A DNA stretch of 6,114 nucleotides from Planctomycetota bacterium (GTDB lineage: Bacteria; Planctomycetota; Planctomycetia; Pirellulales; UBA1268). This document shows positions 6,112-6,114 of this stretch, piece by piece. The stretch is taken from positions 1-6,114 of the forward strand of contig QWQL01000101.1 of the NCBI GenBank assembly GCA_003670825.1, written 5' to 3'. Both the position numbers and the translations under genes were made by a program. How positions within the stretch are numbered: position 1 is the first letter of the stretch; the number at the start of each line of letters is the position of its first letter. The notes beneath the pieces were generated by a model. The model saw only the letters and a list, made by a program, of their open reading frames with translations. It was not told where the DNA came from and made no database searches.

Positions 6112-6114
6112 ATG
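6112..6114 (+). CDS. Possible start codon of the next gene, cut by window edge
   Basis: The window ends exactly on an ATG that follows the inverted repeats. No coding sequence can be read and no good ribosome site is present (GGAAG at 6097-6101 is the nearest, 10 bases upstream). Listed because the preceding spacer looks regulatory; nothing can be said about the product. Confidence 0.3.

Overview
The window is high-GC bacterial chromosome, roughly two thirds G+C by eye. It most likely comes from a planctomycete of the Pirellula/Rhodopirellula type. This is inferred from a diderm BamA with a long Pro/Gln-rich linker, a Sua5-like/low-molecular-weight phosphatase fusion, weak or absent Shine-Dalgarno sequences at two starts, and an acidic conserved-looking protein of no recognised family. 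No mobile element, CRISPR array, tRNA or rRNA was seen.

Layout. Positions 1-3068 (minus strand) hold a BamA-type outer-membrane assembly protein: signal peptide, five POTRA domains, a long Pro/Gln/Ala-rich linker and a 16-stranded-type barrel. It is cut by the left edge perhaps 10-20 residues before its C-terminus. A 299-base divergent spacer (3069-3367) carries hairpins, a repeated GCCGAAAAG word and a weak candidate promoter. Three plus-strand genes follow. The first (3368-4504) is a fusion of a degenerate threonylcarbamoyl-AMP-synthase-like domain with a YwlE-like phosphatase. The second (4556-5032) is ribose-5-phosphate isomerase RpiB. The third (5256-5825), after a 223-base spacer with its own candidate promoter, encodes a 189-residue acidic protein of unknown function. 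The last 289 bases hold no convincing gene but end in inverted repeats directly before an ATG at the right edge, probably the start of the next gene.

How the genes fit together. The order Sua5-like, LMW phosphatase, rpiB is the order of ywlC, ywlE and ywlF(rpiB) in Bacillus, here with the first two fused. It is therefore an old conserved neighbourhood, not a chance grouping. BamA is functionally separate and transcribed divergently.

Most interesting points: the Sua5-like half has lost the STSAN motif and the first Lys of the KxR motif, so it may not be a working synthase. The phosphatase half has the CTGNTCRS loop whose Thr marks the arginine phosphatase YwlE. BamA has a linker of about 180 residues at the POTRA/barrel junction. 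An 8-base word, GCCGAAAA, occurs three times, only in intergenic DNA.
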